Origin: Streptomyces roseirectus
GTDB taxonomy: Bacteria; Actinomycetota; Actinomycetes; Streptomycetales; Streptomycetaceae
Reading direction: 5' to 3'
NCBI RefSeq assembly: GCF_014489635.1
Contig: NZ_CP060828.1
Location: 6,346,001 to 6,410,000 of the forward strand
Length of the DNA stretch: 64,000 nt
This document shows positions 7,943 to 17,641 of the stretch, piece after piece; the stretch's first letter is position 1, and each line of letters begins with the position of its first letter. Made by a program: the position numbers and the translations under genes. The notes below the pieces were generated by a model. That model made no database searches, was not told the origin of the DNA, and was given only the letters and a program-made list of their open reading frames with translations.

Positions 7943-9511
7943 TCAGGCGACCGGCTCCGGGGAAGCCTCGGACTTCTTCGGTTCCGCGGGCTTCGACGGC
8001 TCCGGGGAAGTCTCTGCCGACGGCTCCACGGCCACGGCCTCCCGGGCGCGTCCCCACTTGGGGCGGGCGGCCAGCAGCGGGATCGTCATGATGCCCAGGA
8101 ACATCGGGGCGAACATGTAGCGGGCCAGAGGGGCGGGGTTGGCGGCGACGACCGTCAGCTGGAGGGCCAGCGGAATGGCCAGCATGCCGACCGGCGCCCA
8201 GGAGCGGTTGCGGCGGGAGAAGACGTAGAAGACGGCGTAGGCGGCGTAGCACCAGAAGGCGCCCCGGAAGAGGATCCACTGGAGCTGCGGCGCCTTGCTG
8301 GCCTTCCACGTGAAGTACGCGGCGTCGTGGAGGGTGTCGCTCAGCGGGCGGATGCGCAGCTCGTCCCGGTAGGGGCTGTCACGCATCTCGGGGTTCCAGT
8401 CGGCCCAGCCGTAGAGGTTCTTCGGCACGGACGGGACGGAGATCAGCGTGTCGCCGTCCATCGAGGCGGGCCCGGGGAAGATGCCCCAGGCGATCTGGGA
8501 ACGGCACAGCCGCGCCCCGATCAGCTTGTCCGGGGTGCGCTCGGCGACCCGGCCCCACAGCTCCAGGAGCTGGTCGTTGAGCTCGGCGGCCTTCTTGCGG
8601 TTCATGGGCTTCTTCATCGCCCAGTCGGCGTTCCAGCAGTTCGCCGCGCGCCCGCTCCAGTGGGACAGCGGCGCGACCTCGGCCATGAGCTTCTTGTCGG
8701 CGGAGGTGAACGTCCACGGCGCCTCGCCGTACACGACGGCGATGTCCGCGTAGTTGAGGGCGTACACCTGGTCCTTGGTCGGCGTCTGCACACCGAGCGC
8801 CGGGTAGATGACCAGTTGCAGCGCGGCGGAGACGACCGTCGGGATGACGGTGGCGACGAGTATCGCGCGTCGCATCCTGGGCAGCACGAGCAGCAGCACC
8901 GGGCAGGCGATCACCGCGACGAGCAGCCCGTTGTTGCGGAACAGCCCCATCATCAGGAACCCGGTGAACAGCACCACGACCTGGTCGCGGAACGCCTTGT
9001 CGCGTACCGCCTGCCGCTCCCGCATCCGGCGTACGACGAGCCGCCCCGCCGCCCCGAACGCGAGGAGCGCGCCGATGACGAACGGGACGTCCTTCCACAC
9101 GAAGATCGTGAACGTCCCGATGGACGGCAGCACCGCGCACGCGATCGCCGCGAGCGCGCTGAACTTCCCGGGCACCCCGAAGTGCCGCAGCGTGACGGCG
9201 ACGTACGCGAGCGCCGCGGCCATGCCGACGGACTGGCCGAACGTCAGCAGCGCCAGGTCGCCGGTGAGCTTGATGGAGAGCCAGACCAGTCCGTCGTACG
9301 CGACCGAGTGGTTGGACATCCAGTGCCCGGTGGTGACGTGCCAGACGTAGGAGATCGAGTCGTAGCTCATCCCGCCCGGGTAGAAGGCCGCCCACCACAG
9401 CAGGAAGATCACCTGGGTGACGGCGTACACCGTCAGGGGCATGCGGCGTTTCGGCGGGATGCGCTCCCAGCCCTCTCTCAGGCTGGTCCGCATCGACGAG
9501 ACAGTGGGCAC
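7943..9511 (-). CDS. Polytopic membrane protein, GT-C/DUF6020-like, last gene of the glycopolymer cluster
   Basis: A 522-residue integral membrane protein with about ten or more hydrophobic segments. The first external loop carries FYPGGMSYDSISYVWHVTTG with an Asp and, shortly after, NHSVAYDGLVW. This resembles the Asp-containing first loop of GT-C glycosyltransferases and DUF6020 proteins that use polyprenyl-phosphate sugars. A charged Pro/Glu/Ala/Lys C-terminal tail (about 40 residues) is cytosolic or disordered. The GTG start at 9511 is 2 bp beyond the stop of the upstream transferase and has GGAG 8 nt upstream; ATG at 9493 is the alternative. The precise function (side-chain sugar transfer or transport) is inferred. 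Confidence 0.7.
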   Translation of the reverse strand: MPTVSSMRTSLREGWERIPPKRRMPLTVYAVTQVIFLLWWAAFYPGGMSYDSISYVWHVTTGHWMSNHSVAYDGLVWLSIKLTGDLALLTFGQSVGMAAALAYVAVTLRHFGVPGKFSALAAIACAVLPSIGTFTIFVWKDVPFVIGALLAFGAAGRLVVRRMRERQAVRDKAFRDQVVVLFTGFLMMGLFRNNGLLVAVIACPVLLLVLPRMRRAILVATVIPTVVSAALQLVIYPALGVQTPTKDQVYALNYADIAVVYGEAPWTFTSADKKLMAEVAPLSHWSGRAANCWNADWAMKKPMNRKKAAELNDQLLELWGRVAERTPDKLIGARLCRSQIAWGIFPGPASMDGDTLISVPSVPKNLYGWADWNPEMRDSPYRDELRIRPLSDTLHDAAYFTWKASKAPQLQWILFRGAFWCYAAYAVFYVFSRRNRSWAPVGMLAIPLALQLTVVAANPAPLARYMFAPMFLGIMTIPLLAARPKWGRAREAVAVEPSAETSPEPSKPAEPKKSEASPEPVA

Positions 9512-9513
9512 TC

Positions 9514-12500
9514 TCAACGCTCCGTGGCAGGTCGGTCGGGGTGGGCGAGCTCCAGCATCCGGGTGATGACCCGCTCGGCGGCGTGGCCGTCGTCGAGGTC
9601 GCAGAACATCTTCTTGAACTCGGTGTACGCGTCCGCGTAGGAGGCGTGGATGCGCTCGATGTCGCCGAGCGCGTCGATGAGGTCGTCGGAGGTCTGCAGC
9701 AGCGGGCCGGGGGCCTGCTGCTCGAAGTCGAAGTAGAAGCCCCGCAGTTGGTCGCGGTAGTACTCGAGGTCGTACGTGAAGAACAGCATCGGACGGCCCG
9801 TGTTCGCGAAGTCGAACATGAGCGACGAGTAGTCCGTGACGAGGATGTCGGTGATGAGGTACAGCTCGGCGATGTCCGGGTAGCTGGAGACGTCGAAGAC
9901 GAAGCCGTCCCCGGCGCCGGGCACCGCGTCGACGATGTTGGAGTGCTTGCGCACCAGCAGGACGTGGTCGTCGCCCAGCTTCTCGCGGGCCTTCTTCACA
10001 TCGACCCGCAGGTCGAACTTGTAGTTCCCGGCCCGGTAGAACTGGTCGTCGCGCCAGGTCGGCGCGTACAGCACGACCTTCTTGCCCTCGGGCAGCCCGA
10101 TCCGCTTGCGCACCTCGGCGGCCGTCTCCTCGGTGCCCTTGGCGAGGAGGAGGTCGTTGCGCGGGTAGCCGGACTCCAGGATCTCCCCGTCGAACTGGAA
10201 CGCCCGCTTCATGATCGGCGTCGAGAACCGGTTCGGGGAGACGAGGAAGCTCCAGCTGGGCGTCTCCTCGGCGACCTTGGAGAGGTACTTGCGGTCGGCG
10301 AACTGGACGCTGTCGATGTCGTGGCCGATGCGCTTGAGGGGGGTGCCGTGCCAGGTCTGCACGATGACCTGGCCCTCGCGGCGGCGGATCCAGTGCGGGA
10401 GGTGGGTGTTGGTGACGATGTACCGGGAGCGGCCCAGCGCCTCGTACCAGTCGCGGCTCCAGCGCCGGATCACCTTCACGCCCTCGGGGATCTGCGCGCG
10501 CTTGTCCTCGACGACCCAGATGTGCTCCAGGTCGTCGCCCCGGCGCAGCAGCTCCTCGTAGACCGCGCGCGGCGAGTCGGAGTACTGGCGGCCGGAGAAC
10601 GAGGCGTACAGGACGGTGTCGCGCAGCGGGGCCGTACGGGCCACGGCGTACACGCCGGTGCGCAGCTCGCGCTGGCGGAACCAGCCGAACTCGTCGGGCA
10701 GCAGGTCGGGCGCGGCCTCGATGAGGAGGCGGTCGAAGAAGCGGTGCGTGAGGGCGTAGTCGCGGCCGCGCACGGTGAAGCGCAGCGGCAGCGCGCCGAG
10801 CGCGGCCGGCGCGACCCGCAGCGGCACCTCGGTCCGGCTCTCGGCGGCACGCGCCGTCAGGTACCAGCGGCCCTGCCGGAGCGGGACCTCGCTGATGCTG
10901 TCCGGGACGGGCAGGAACTCGGCGCGGAAGACTCCGTCGTCGAGCACGGCCGGCGCGGAGTGCTCCTCGGAGTGGCGGCTGTGCCGCATGACGATCTCGA
11001 CGGGCTCGTCGAGCGTGACCGGCAGCGCCCCGGCGAGGGTGATCCGCCCCTCGGGGCTGACGGACAGCTCGGTGACCGACGGCTGCGCGGCCTGCGTGCG
11101 CAGCGCGAGGCGGCCCACGCCGTCGTCGGCGACGGACACCGAGCGCACCCCCCACACGGCCTCGCCGTCGAAGGGGTACTGGCTGGTCAGGCCCCCCTCG
11201 CCGGGCGCGACGGCGACGGGGTGGAAACGCCCGTCGACGGACAGCTCGGCGGTCCACTTGTCGGTGAGGTCCCAGTTGGCGACGTCACGGCCGTCGACGG
11301 CGAGGTCGGCGAGCGGGATCCGCGCGGTGAACGTCCGCCCGTCGCGCTCGACGTCGTACGCCAGCGTGTCCTGCGTCGAGCCGTGCGTGAGCCGCAGCCC
11401 CAGCGTGCCGTTCACGGCCTCGTGGCCCAGCGCGCCGGTCAGCTCCAGGACGCCGTCCTCGACCCGGTGCCCGGTGAGCTTGCCGCGGACGCGCTCGACG
11501 CGCAGGTAGATGTGCTCGTCGGTGACGAACGGCACGACGCGGACGTCGGACTCGACCCAGTACGGCACGGGGCTCTCGGCGCTGCCGCTCTCGCCGGCCT
11601 TGAGGCGGGTGCGGCGCACGATGCCCTGCTGGACGGTGGCGACGGTCAGCCGCCACACGCCGTCCCGCCAGCCGCCGCGCGCCTTGAACTTGCGCGGGTC
11701 GAGGTCCAGGGAGAACCCGGACCAGTCGTAGTTGTGCAGCGACTGGCCGGACGTCTGCGTGGCGCGCGCGGCCTGGACGCGGTTGGGGCGGACCAGGACC
11801 GTGCGGCGGCTGCCGGTCTCGCGCAGCATCAGCACCCGCAGCGTCGTCGGCTGGGGCCGCTCGGCGGCGAGGTTGCGGATGTAGGCGTGGCCCTTGATGC
11901 GCAGCCGGCCGTTCTGCCAGACGACCTCCTCGGCGCGGGCGCGCGCCGCGAAGTCGGCGTCGACCCGCAGCACCTCACGCGGCACCGCGCCCTTGCCCGA
12001 CAGCACCGGGTAGTTCGCGAAGTGCTTGAGGCCCTGGCGGACGACGGGCACGGCGCGCCCGGTCTCCCGCTCGTAGGCCAGCAGCTCCATCAGCTCCTCC
12101 AGGCGCTTCTCCTGGATGAGGTGGCACTTCAGGCGCAGCGAGACGGGCAGCCGGGGGAAGACCGTCGGGTCGACACGGCCCAGGAAGTCGGCGGCGCCGG
12201 TCATGAACAGCTCACGGAACTCGTCCCCCGCCTCGTCGAGGACGCCCATGAACAGGGGGAGTTCGTCGGTGATGAAGATCTCGTCGTACCAGCGCTTGTG
12301 CGCGGCGTACTTCTCGCCGGGCTGGGAGGCGAGGAAGCGGCTCACCGAGTCGCAGGAGCGGATCCGGTCGCGGACGTTGACGGGCTCGGTGCGCCGCTGG
12401 GTGATCGAGGGGGCGCCGCCGGTGCGCTGGCGCCACAGGTAGACCGGCTCGCCCAGCACGTCCACCGACTTCGCGAGGAAGTGCGCGGGCAGGGTGACCG

Positions 12501-13056
12501 GGGCGTCCTCGTAGAGGATGCCGGGGAACTCGAAGCGGTGCTGCTCCCAGAAGGAGCGCCGGAAGACCTTGTTCCACGCGGTGCGGTCGTAGACGAGGTC
12601 CTTGTCGCGGCTGATGTGGGTGCGCTCGCGGTCGGTGCGCAGCCGCTTCTGGTGCAGCGGGGACTTGCTGACCTCGCCGGCCCGCAGCAGGTTGACGTTG
12701 CCGCTCGCGAAGTCCGAGCCCGTCTTGTCGAGGCTCGCGACGAACCGCTCGTAGGCGTCCGGCAGGACGATGTCGTCGCTGTCGACGAACGCCAGGTACT
12801 CGGTGCCCTCGGTGAGGTGGTCGACACCCGTGTTGCGGGCCGGGCCGAGGCCCTGGTTCTTCTGCGGGACGACTCTGATCCGGTCGTCCTTGGCCGCCCA
12901 CCGCTCGGCGATCGCGAGACTGCCGTCCGTCGAGCCGTCGTCGACCACGACGGCCTCCCAGTCGGTGAACGTCTGGTCCGCGAGGGACTGCAGACACTCG
13001 TCGAGGAAGAGTTCCACGTTGTAGACGGGAACGACTACTGACAGACGGGGAGGCAT
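9514..13056 (-). CDS. Bifunctional GT2 glycosyltransferase / CDP-glycerol glycerophosphotransferase-like (TagF) protein
   Basis: An 1180-residue cytosolic or peripheral enzyme. Residues 1-270 are a GT-A fold GT2 domain (LSVVVPVYNVE, VVDDGSTDGS, and the metal/nucleotide DSDD motif near 92-95). The middle (about 370-800) is beta-rich without a recognised family. Residues about 830-1170 form a TagF/glycerophosphotransferase domain with WHGTPLKRIGHD, PRNDLLL, YAPTWRDDQFY and TDYSSLMFDFANTGRP. TagF enzymes polymerise phosphodiester-linked wall polymers from CDP-activated units. In S. coelicolor, neighbouring GT2-TagF proteins are thought to build the polydiglycosylphosphate wall polymer (recalled, not verified). 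It is followed 2 bp later by the membrane protein gene. Start ATG 13056. Confidence 0.87.
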   Translation of the reverse strand: MPPRLSVVVPVYNVELFLDECLQSLADQTFTDWEAVVVDDGSTDGSLAIAERWAAKDDRIRVVPQKNQGLGPARNTGVDHLTEGTEYLAFVDSDDIVLPDAYERFVASLDKTGSDFASGNVNLLRAGEVSKSPLHQKRLRTDRERTHISRDKDLVYDRTAWNKVFRRSFWEQHRFEFPGILYEDAPVTLPAHFLAKSVDVLGEPVYLWRQRTGGAPSITQRRTEPVNVRDRIRSCDSVSRFLASQPGEKYAAHKRWYDEIFITDELPLFMGVLDEAGDEFRELFMTGAADFLGRVDPTVFPRLPVSLRLKCHLIQEKRLEELMELLAYERETGRAVPVVRQGLKHFANYPVLSGKGAVPREVLRVDADFAARARAEEVVWQNGRLRIKGHAYIRNLAAERPQPTTLRVLMLRETGSRRTVLVRPNRVQAARATQTSGQSLHNYDWSGFSLDLDPRKFKARGGWRDGVWRLTVATVQQGIVRRTRLKAGESGSAESPVPYWVESDVRVVPFVTDEHIYLRVERVRGKLTGHRVEDGVLELTGALGHEAVNGTLGLRLTHGSTQDTLAYDVERDGRTFTARIPLADLAVDGRDVANWDLTDKWTAELSVDGRFHPVAVAPGEGGLTSQYPFDGEAVWGVRSVSVADDGVGRLALRTQAAQPSVTELSVSPEGRITLAGALPVTLDEPVEIVMRHSRHSEEHSAPAVLDDGVFRAEFLPVPDSISEVPLRQGRWYLTARAAESRTEVPLRVAPAALGALPLRFTVRGRDYALTHRFFDRLLIEAAPDLLPDEFGWFRQRELRTGVYAVARTAPLRDTVLYASFSGRQYSDSPRAVYEELLRRGDDLEHIWVVEDKRAQIPEGVKVIRRWSRDWYEALGRSRYIVTNTHLPHWIRRREGQVIVQTWHGTPLKRIGHDIDSVQFADRKYLSKVAEETPSWSFLVSPNRFSTPIMKRAFQFDGEILESGYPRNDLLLAKGTEETAAEVRKRIGLPEGKKVVLYAPTWRDDQFYRAGNYKFDLRVDVKKAREKLGDDHVLLVRKHSNIVDAVPGAGDGFVFDVSSYPDIAELYLITDILVTDYSSLMFDFANTGRPMLFFTYDLEYYRDQLRGFYFDFEQQAPGPLLQTSDDLIDALGDIERIHASYADAYTEFKKMFCDLDDGHAAERVITRMLELAHPDRPATER

Positions 13057-13128
13057 CGGGGTACTGCGCCTTTCTCAAGCTGTGGCGGGCGATGACGGAC
13101 ACGACCGGACTCGCCGGACACCGTGGCA

Positions 13129-15303
13129 CTAGCCTCGCACGGGAGGCTCCGGCTCCTGGCCCAGGAAAACGCGCCGCACCACGCGTTCCGCCGCCCGCCC
13201 GTCGTCGAACTCGCAGAACCGCCTGCGGAACTCGGCGCGGGCCTTCGTGGACGTGTCGTCGGACCAGCGTCCCGAGCGGAAGACGTCGATGAGGTCGTCC
13301 CTGGTTGCCACCACCGGACCGGGTGACACGGAGTGGATGTCGAAATAGGTGCCGCGGGTGGCGCGGTAGACGTCCCAGTCGTTGGCGTACAGGACGATCG
13401 GCCGGTCGAGGATGGCGTAGTCGAACATCAGGGACGAGTAGTCCGTGAGGAGACAGTCCGCGGCGAGGTACAGCTCCTCCACGTTCGGGTGGCCGCTGAC
13501 GTCGATGACGCCCTCGCTGCCGCCATGAGAAGCGTCGAGGTTGAAGTAGTGGGCGCGCACCAGGACCGTGAACCCGGCGCCGATGCGCTGCGCGAAGTGC
13601 TCGACGTCCAGGAGGGGCTGGGGCGTCGACTGGTAGTCGCGGTGGGTGGGGGCGTACAGGACGACCTTCTCGTCCTCGGCCAGCCCCAGCTTCGCGCGGG
13701 CCGCCCGGCGGTCGTCCTCGGTGGCGTTGGCGAGGACGTCGTTGCGCGGGTAGCCGTAGTCGAGGGACGTGTACGACGGGGAGGGGTAGGCGCGGTCCCA
13801 GATCGCGGTGGTGAAGCTGTTGGAGGAGACGCTGTAGTCCCAGCGGTCGACCCGGTCCATCAGCAGCCGCATGTCCAACTGGGCGGCGCCCAGCGGGTAT
13901 TCGACCTGGTCGACACCCATCCGCTTGAGCGGCGTGCCGTGGTGGGTCTGCACGAAGACCTGCCCGCGCCGCTTCACCACGCGGGTCGGGAAGTTGACGT
14001 TGTTGACGAAGTACTGGGAGCGCGCCATCGCCCGCCAGAACGCGAACGACCCGGGGTGCACGGTCGGTGTCCCGGCCGGCGGCCGGTTGCGCGGGTTCGG
14101 CTTCAGCACCCACGTCGGCTTCACGGCCGGCGCCAGCTCCCGCAGCTTCTGGTCGATCGCCGCCGGGTTGCAGGCGTAGTCGGCGTTCCAGTACGCGGCG
14201 AACACCGCCGTGTCCTTCTTCACCGGCAGCATCCGCTGAGCCCGGTAGTACGCCATGAGGACGGCCGTGCGCACCGGCTTCTTCAGCTTGGCCGCCGCCC
14301 GGTACGCCGTCCGCGCGGGCTTGCGCAGCCGGTTCGGCAGCCGGTTCGCGACCCGGCGGACGCCGGACTTGGCCGGCTTCTTCGCGGGGTCCCGGTAGCC
14401 CGCCGGGCGGTGGGTGCGCTCGGCCTCCAGGCGGCGGGCGCGGAACTCGGCGCGGGCGCCCGCGGGCAGCCGTCCCGGCATGCGCTCGATGACGCCGAGG
14501 TGGAACGCCATCCGCTCGAACAGCGGGCCCCGCCAGCGGTCGAACTCGGGGTGCGCGGCGAGGAACCCGAAGACCAGGTCGTACTGGTCGAAGACCTCGA
14601 AGTGCTTGCGGCTCGCCGAGGACAGGATCGAGCCCTGGCGGCGCTGCCGGTAGTGCACGCACACCCGGTCGAGGACGGCGATGGTCTCGGCGGCCACCAG
14701 CACCGGGTAGGTCCAGGGGGTGTCCTCGTAGTAGCCCGTCGGGTAGACGAACCCCCAGCGCTCGATGAAGTCACGCCGGTACGCCTTGTTCCAGGCGACC
14801 TGGAGGAGTTCGAGGAGCACCGGGTGGTCGTCGAGGCCGAACGAGCCCGCCGGGGCGTCGGTGAGCGCCTTGCGCTTGGCGTTCGGGGTGATCCGGCCGT
14901 CCCAGTAGGTGCGGTCGTAGTCGTAGACCAGCAGCTCCGGGTCGCCGGTGTCCTCCAGGCGGCCCGCGATCGCCTGGAGGGAGCCGGGCAGCATCACGTC
15001 GTCGCTGTCGAGGAAGATCAGGTAGTCGCCGCGCGCCCGCTCCATACCGGCGTTGCGCGCCCGGCCCAGCCCCACGTTCCGCGTCAGCTGGACGTCGATC
15101 ACGCGCGGGTCGGCCGCCGCGTATTCGGACATGATCTCGCCGCAGCCGTCCGGCGAGGCGTCGTTGACCGCGATGATCTCGAAGTCCCCGTACGCCTGCT
15201 CCAGCACGGAGTCGAGGCAGTCGCGCAGATACGCCTCCACGCCGTACGCGGGCACGACGATGCTGAAACGCGGGGGCCGGTCTTCGGAACCAGTGGCAGT
15301 CAT
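13129..15303 (-). CDS. Second GT2 / TagF-like fusion glycosyltransferase
   Basis: A 724-residue protein with the same two-domain plan as its downstream neighbour but without the long central insertion. The GT2 domain at about 10-240 contains FSIVVPAYGVE, NDASPDG and FLDSDDVMLP. After a Lys/Arg-rich linker (about 300-360), the TagF-like domain at about 370-715 contains QTHHGTPLKRMG, YGYPRNDVLA, YAPTHRDYQ and TDYSSLMFDYAILDRP. The presence of two such fusions suggests each adds a different repeat-unit element of one anionic wall glycopolymer. The ATG start at 15303 has only a weak upstream purine stretch. A 131-bp gap with a hairpin separates it from the preceding GT2 gene. Confidence 0.86.
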   Translation of the reverse strand: MTATGSEDRPPRFSIVVPAYGVEAYLRDCLDSVLEQAYGDFEIIAVNDASPDGCGEIMSEYAAADPRVIDVQLTRNVGLGRARNAGMERARGDYLIFLDSDDVMLPGSLQAIAGRLEDTGDPELLVYDYDRTYWDGRITPNAKRKALTDAPAGSFGLDDHPVLLELLQVAWNKAYRRDFIERWGFVYPTGYYEDTPWTYPVLVAAETIAVLDRVCVHYRQRRQGSILSSASRKHFEVFDQYDLVFGFLAAHPEFDRWRGPLFERMAFHLGVIERMPGRLPAGARAEFRARRLEAERTHRPAGYRDPAKKPAKSGVRRVANRLPNRLRKPARTAYRAAAKLKKPVRTAVLMAYYRAQRMLPVKKDTAVFAAYWNADYACNPAAIDQKLRELAPAVKPTWVLKPNPRNRPPAGTPTVHPGSFAFWRAMARSQYFVNNVNFPTRVVKRRGQVFVQTHHGTPLKRMGVDQVEYPLGAAQLDMRLLMDRVDRWDYSVSSNSFTTAIWDRAYPSPSYTSLDYGYPRNDVLANATEDDRRAARAKLGLAEDEKVVLYAPTHRDYQSTPQPLLDVEHFAQRIGAGFTVLVRAHYFNLDASHGGSEGVIDVSGHPNVEELYLAADCLLTDYSSLMFDYAILDRPIVLYANDWDVYRATRGTYFDIHSVSPGPVVATRDDLIDVFRSGRWSDDTSTKARAEFRRRFCEFDDGRAAERVVRRVFLGQEPEPPVRG

Positions 15304-15368
15304 GTGGGGCAGTGGCTTTCGCGACGAGGAGGCGGGCGCCGGGGCTGTTGTGCCTCGGTCTTGAGGAG

Positions 15369-15400
15369 GGGCCCCGGCGGACTCGGGTTCCTCGGGGCCC
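15369..15400 (-). terminator. Hairpin in the gap between the GT2 gene and the GT2-TagF gene
   Basis: Arms gggccccg (15369-15376) and cggggccc (15393-15400) pair perfectly around a 16-nt loop. No clear T run follows on the minus strand, so this could be a weak terminator or a transcript-processing structure within the leftward operon. Confidence 0.35.
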
Positions 15401-15434
15401 GGGAGCAGCAGATGTTTTTAGCGGTTCATGGGGT

Positions 15435-16331
15435 TCACTCGGCCCGGGTCAGCGCGTACCCGAGCAGCCTGCGCACCGCGTCCGAGCGGCGGTGGCGCAG
15501 CGCGCCCGGCAGCATCGTCAGCGCGTGCAGCCGCATCGACAGGTGCCGGCGGGCCGACTTGGCGGCCTTGTGCCAGCCGTGCTCGTCGAGTTCGTCGGCG
15601 ACCTCGTTGAAGAACCGCACGGCCTCCCCGAACCGCGACCCGGTCGCCGCCTCGGCGGACGACAGGCTCGCGGAGTGGCGGCGGTAGCGGAACGCGGGCG
15701 CCGGGTCCACGACCAGGCTCTCGCCGCGCCGGATCAGCTCGATGATCAGCGCCAGGTCCTGGATGACCGACAGCTCCTCGCGGAACCCGATCGCCTTCAC
15801 GGCGTCCGCGCGCCAGCAGATCGACGGGAAGTACAGCCAGTTCCCGCCCAGCAGGTTCGCCGCCAGCGGCTCGCCCGACAGCACCAGCCGGCGTCCGTCA
15901 CTGGTCTTCGGCGCGTACAGGCGCCGCTTCACCTCGTCGCCGAGGGTCGTCACCGGCTTGCCGTGCTCGTCGATGACCTCGACGCCCGGCTGGTAGATCG
16001 CGGCGCCGGGCTCGGCCTCGATCGCCGCCTTCAGCGTCTCGACGTACGTCGGCATCATCAGGTCGTCGCTGCCGAGCATCGTGAAGTGCGTGGCCTCGAC
16101 GAGGTCCACGCACTTCTGGAAGTTGCGGGTGATGCCGAGGTTGACCTCGTTGCGCTCGTAGCGCACCCGCTCGTCGCCGAGGGACGCGAACCACTCCGGC
16201 ACCCCCGGCTCACGGCCGTCGTCGACGACGGTCAGCCGCCAGTCCTTGTCGGTCTGGTCGAGGACGCTCTGCACGGCCGCCTGCATCAGGGCGGTGTCGC
16301 CGTAGTGCGGCAGCATGATGTCGATGGTCAC
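15435..16331 (-). CDS. Glycosyltransferase family 2 protein
   Basis: A 298-residue single-domain GT2 enzyme: TIDIMLPHYGD at the N-terminus, VVDDG, the motif LGSDDLMMP, and a later LSVIQDLALII block typical of rhamnosyl/hexosyltransferases acting on envelope glycans. The donor is probably a nucleotide sugar, and dTDP-rhamnose made by the adjacent rml genes is an attractive but untested possibility. The GTG start at 16331 overlaps the preceding stop by 4 bp (GTGA), implying translational coupling in the order DUF2304 - GT2 - this gene. Confidence 0.85.
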   Translation of the reverse strand: MTIDIMLPHYGDTALMQAAVQSVLDQTDKDWRLTVVDDGREPGVPEWFASLGDERVRYERNEVNLGITRNFQKCVDLVEATHFTMLGSDDLMMPTYVETLKAAIEAEPGAAIYQPGVEVIDEHGKPVTTLGDEVKRRLYAPKTSDGRRLVLSGEPLAANLLGGNWLYFPSICWRADAVKAIGFREELSVIQDLALIIELIRRGESLVVDPAPAFRYRRHSASLSSAEAATGSRFGEAVRFFNEVADELDEHGWHKAAKSARRHLSMRLHALTMLPGALRHRRSDAVRRLLGYALTRAE

Positions 16332-17098
16332 GAGCTCTGCTTCTCCCGCGCCGCGGCCTTCGCGGACTGCCGCTTGCGCGCCGGCCCGAGGGCCGAGCGG
16401 CGGCTGAACGCCAGCAGCAGGATCATCCCGATCCGGCCCAGGTACAGCGTCGCCTTCCACGGCGACTGGCTCGGCGTCCCGGTGGTCCGCGCCCGCATCG
16501 CCACCGGCACCTGCTCGACCTTGTACCCGGCGCGCACGACCGCGATTGTCGACTCGACGGTGTCGCCCAGGTACTCCACCGGGTACCAGCGCGCGAACGC
16601 GTCGATCAGATCAGGACCGCAGGCCCGGAAGCCCGAGGTCACGTCGGTCAGCTTGGTGCGCGCCATCCGCGACAGCCAGAACGCCAGCACCAGCATCGCC
16701 CAGCGCCGGGGACCGCGCGCCTCGTACTCGCCGGTGCCCGCGAACCGGGCGCCCATCACCAGGTCGGCGCCCGCCTCCAGGCGCTCTATCAGCTCGGGCA
16801 CGTTGCGCGGGTCGTGCTGGCCGTCCGCGTCGACCTGGATCGCGACGTCGTAGCCGCGGTCGTGCGCGAACTTGTAGCCGGCCCGCATCGCGCCGCCCAC
16901 GCCCAGGTTGTACGGCAGCTTCATGACCGTCGCCCCGGCCGCGCCCGCGACCTTCGCCGTCTCGTCGCCCGAGCCGTCGTCGACCACCAGGATGTCGACG
17001 CCCGGCAGCGTGGCGTAGACCTCCTTGACGACGTCGGCGACGCCGTCGGCCTCGTTCCACGCCGGCATGATGATGAGTACGCGCTTGCCGTCGATCAC
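16328..17098 (-). CDS. Polyprenyl-phosphate sugar transferase-like GT2 (DPM1/GtrB-like)
   Basis: A 256-residue GT2 protein resembling dolichol/undecaprenyl-phosphate mannosyl- or glucosyltransferases: VLIIMPAWNEADGV, VVDDGSGDET, NLGVGGAMRAGY, VQVDADGQHDP-like IQVDADGQHDP, and a hydrophobic amphipathic segment near the C-terminus (RIGMILLLAF). It would load a sugar onto the lipid carrier for later transfer on the outer face. The GTG start at 17098 overlaps the stop of the DUF2304 gene by 4 bp. A DPM1-like GT2 next to a DUF2304 protein is a recurring pair in bacteria. Confidence 0.85.
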   Translation of the reverse strand: MIDGKRVLIIMPAWNEADGVADVVKEVYATLPGVDILVVDDGSGDETAKVAGAAGATVMKLPYNLGVGGAMRAGYKFAHDRGYDVAIQVDADGQHDPRNVPELIERLEAGADLVMGARFAGTGEYEARGPRRWAMLVLAFWLSRMARTKLTDVTSGFRACGPDLIDAFARWYPVEYLGDTVESTIAVVRAGYKVEQVPVAMRARTTGTPSQSPWKATLYLGRIGMILLLAFSRRSALGPARKRQSAKAAAREKQSS

Positions 17099-17490
17099 TT
17101 GAGCCTCCCCGAGTCCCCCGAGGTGACGGTCGTCTCGCCCTCGGCCAGTTGTTGCCGCAGCTCCTGGACGTCGATGCGCAGCAGCGCGACCTCCTCGGAG
17201 AGCGTGCGCCCCTCCTCCTCCAGGTGCCCGACCTCCCAGCTGAGCTGGAGGCAGACGATGAAGAGGAAGGCGACGCTGAGGAAGAGGATCAGGCTCACAC
17301 CCGAGCGGACCCCGACGTTGCGCGCCACCCAGTCGAGGCCGGTGGGGAAGAAACCGAGCGGGATGATCACCATGCCGGTGAAGACCCACAGGAACGCGTA
17401 CTTCTCCTTGAGCTTGCGGCGGCGCAGCAGCTCCACGATGCAGAGCACCAGGAAGACGCCGGTGACCGAAGTCAGCATCCACAGTTGCAT
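17095..17490 (-). CDS. DUF2304 small membrane protein
   Basis: A 131-residue protein with three hydrophobic segments (roughly 5-20, 35-50 and 68-85), basic RRRKLKEKYAFLW between the first two, and a C-terminal coiled coil with Leu/Glu heptads (about 90-120). These features fit DUF2304 proteins, which are usually encoded beside GT2 polyprenyl-phosphate transferases and may anchor or regulate them. Start ATG 17490. The 151-bp gap upstream (17491-17641) contains no gene I can support. Confidence 0.8.
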   Translation of the reverse strand: MQLWMLTSVTGVFLVLCIVELLRRRKLKEKYAFLWVFTGMVIIPLGFFPTGLDWVARNVGVRSGVSLILFLSVAFLFIVCLQLSWEVGHLEEEGRTLSEEVALLRIDVQELRQQLAEGETTVTSGDSGRLK

Positions 17491-17641
17491 GGCTAGAGGG
17501 CCTGTCTACTCTTCCGGAAAGGTGTACCAGGGGTGTACTCGGGATGTGCCGGAGTGGACGGCCACAGAAGGGGGCCGCCGGACTGTGGTCCACTGACCGT
17601 CACATGGACTACCCGGAGTGAGGGGAAGATGGTCACTCGCG

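Noticed and set aside
9541..13041. 1166-residue plus-strand open frame opposite the GT2-TagF gene
   Set aside because: It is the antisense of a clear enzyme gene; the product is Ala/Val/Leu/Arg/Asp-rich without any domain, as expected for the reverse frame of GC-rich coding DNA.
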